A stretch of DNA of 6,823 nucleotides. It comes from Bacillota bacterium. GTDB taxonomy: Bacteria; Bacillota; Clostridia; Lachnospirales; Lachnospiraceae. Where the stretch lies: contig JAEWPQ010000208.1 in NCBI GenBank assembly GCA_023460575.1, positions 1-6,823 of the forward strand, read 5' to 3'. The translations under genes and the position numbers were made by a program. Under the pieces are notes generated by a model. That model was not told the origin of the DNA, did no database searches, and saw only the letters and a list, made by a program, of their open reading frames with translations. This document shows positions 6,229 through 6,823 of this stretch, piece after piece; the first letter of the stretch is position 1, and the number at the start of each line of letters is the position of its first letter.

Positions 6229-6823
6229 ATGGAAGTAATTGTAGCAAAATCCGCCGGATTCTGCTTCGGAGTAAAGCGCGCCATTGATCAGGTATATGAG
6301 CAGCTGAAAAGGAATGACAAGCCGATTTATACGTTTGGTCCCATCATCCACAATGAAGAGGTTGTAAAGGATTTAGAGGAAAAGGGCGTAAAAGTAATTG
6401 AAAATGAAGAAGATTTAAAGAAGATCCACGATGCAGTTGTGGTAATCCGATCCCATGGAGCCGGAAAGCGCATTTATGAGATCATGGAAGAAAACGGGAT
6501 TGAAATCATTGATGCAACCTGCCCTTATGTGAGAAAGATTCACAAAATTGCCCAGGAGCAGAATAAAGAGGGCAGACGTCTGATTATAATAGGCAATGAA
6601 ACACACCCGGAAGTAGAAGGTATTAAAGGCTGGGGAAATGCCAATACTTTAGTGGTGGAAACACCCGAGCAAGTGGAAACTTTACCGCTCACAGAGGGAG
6701 AGAGGCTGTGTATTGTATCACAGACGACATTTAATTACAAGAAATTTCAAGATTTAGTTGAAAAAATTTCTGAAACGCGGTATGATATACTTGTTTTAAA
6801 TACGATTTGCAATGCAACACAGG
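6229..6823 (+). CDS. ispH: 4-hydroxy-3-methylbut-2-enyl diphosphate reductase, 3' end beyond the window
   Basis: IspH (LytB) is the last enzyme of the MEP pathway: its [4Fe-4S] cluster reduces HMBPP to IPP and DMAPP. The 198 codons present hold all three cluster cysteines, Cys12 (GFCFGV), Cys98 (DATCP) and Cys194 (NTICNAT), and the substrate pocket residues His41, His76 (RSHG), His126 and Glu128 (THPEV) and the Thr166-Thr167 pair. The start is the ATG at 6229, with AGGAG (6217-6221) seven bases upstream; the ATG at 6225 is out of frame. It lies three bases after the cmk stop, so the two are surely co-transcribed. The frame is open at the window edge; about 80-90 residues of the IspH domain are missing. 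In many clostridia ispH is fused to ribosomal protein S1, which cannot be tested here. Confidence 0.96.
   Translation, partial: MEVIVAKSAGFCFGVKRAIDQVYEQLKRNDKPIYTFGPIIHNEEVVKDLEEKGVKVIENEEDLKKIHDAVVVIRSHGAGKRIYEIMEENGIEIIDATCPYVRKIHKIAQEQNKEGRRLIIIGNETHPEVEGIKGWGNANTLVVETPEQVETLPLTEGERLCIVSQTTFNYKKFQDLVEKISETRYDILVLNTICNATQ

Overview
The window reads as ordinary chromosomal DNA of a low-to-mid-GC anaerobic Firmicute, most likely a clostridium of the Lachnospiraceae type. This is judged from the strong AGGAGG ribosome binding sites, the aspartokinase subtype, the ferredoxin-tailed aldo/keto reductase, and the order FAD protein - cmk - ispH. The taxon is an inference; there is no rRNA gene to confirm it. 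All six genes lie on the + strand, and no mobile element, CRISPR array, tRNA or rRNA is visible.

Region 1 (1-1465) is a free-standing aspartokinase unit: a near-consensus vegetative promoter at 5-33, a short leader without room for a lysine riboswitch, a two-ACT-domain aspartokinase (82-1401), and a well-formed intrinsic terminator (1428-1465).

Region 2 (1466-6823) looks like one long co-directional transcription unit. It starts at an extended -10 promoter (1491-1517), and no intrinsic terminator was found before the window ends. It carries an aldo/keto reductase with a C-terminal eight-cysteine ferredoxin domain (start reassigned to 1573), a two-domain PPK2-type polyphosphate:AMP phosphotransferase (2720-4219), a BaiN/RdsA-family flavoprotein (4286-5542), cytidylate kinase (5539-6225, ATGA overlap), and the first 198 codons of ispH (from 6229, cut by the window edge). 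The last three are tightly packed and probably translationally coupled. They combine nucleotide supply, isoprenoid synthesis and, if the flavoprotein is an RdsA-type enzyme, ribosomal RNA modification.

I found no clearly undescribed multi-gene system here. The points most worth a second look are a 13-bp predicted stem that buries the flavoprotein's ribosome binding site while showing a second AGGAGG in its loop, the operon context favouring an rRNA-modification role for that flavoprotein, the asymmetric Walker A motifs in the two halves of the PPK2 protein, the ferredoxin-fused reductase, and an inverted repeat at the expected transcription start of the aspartokinase gene.
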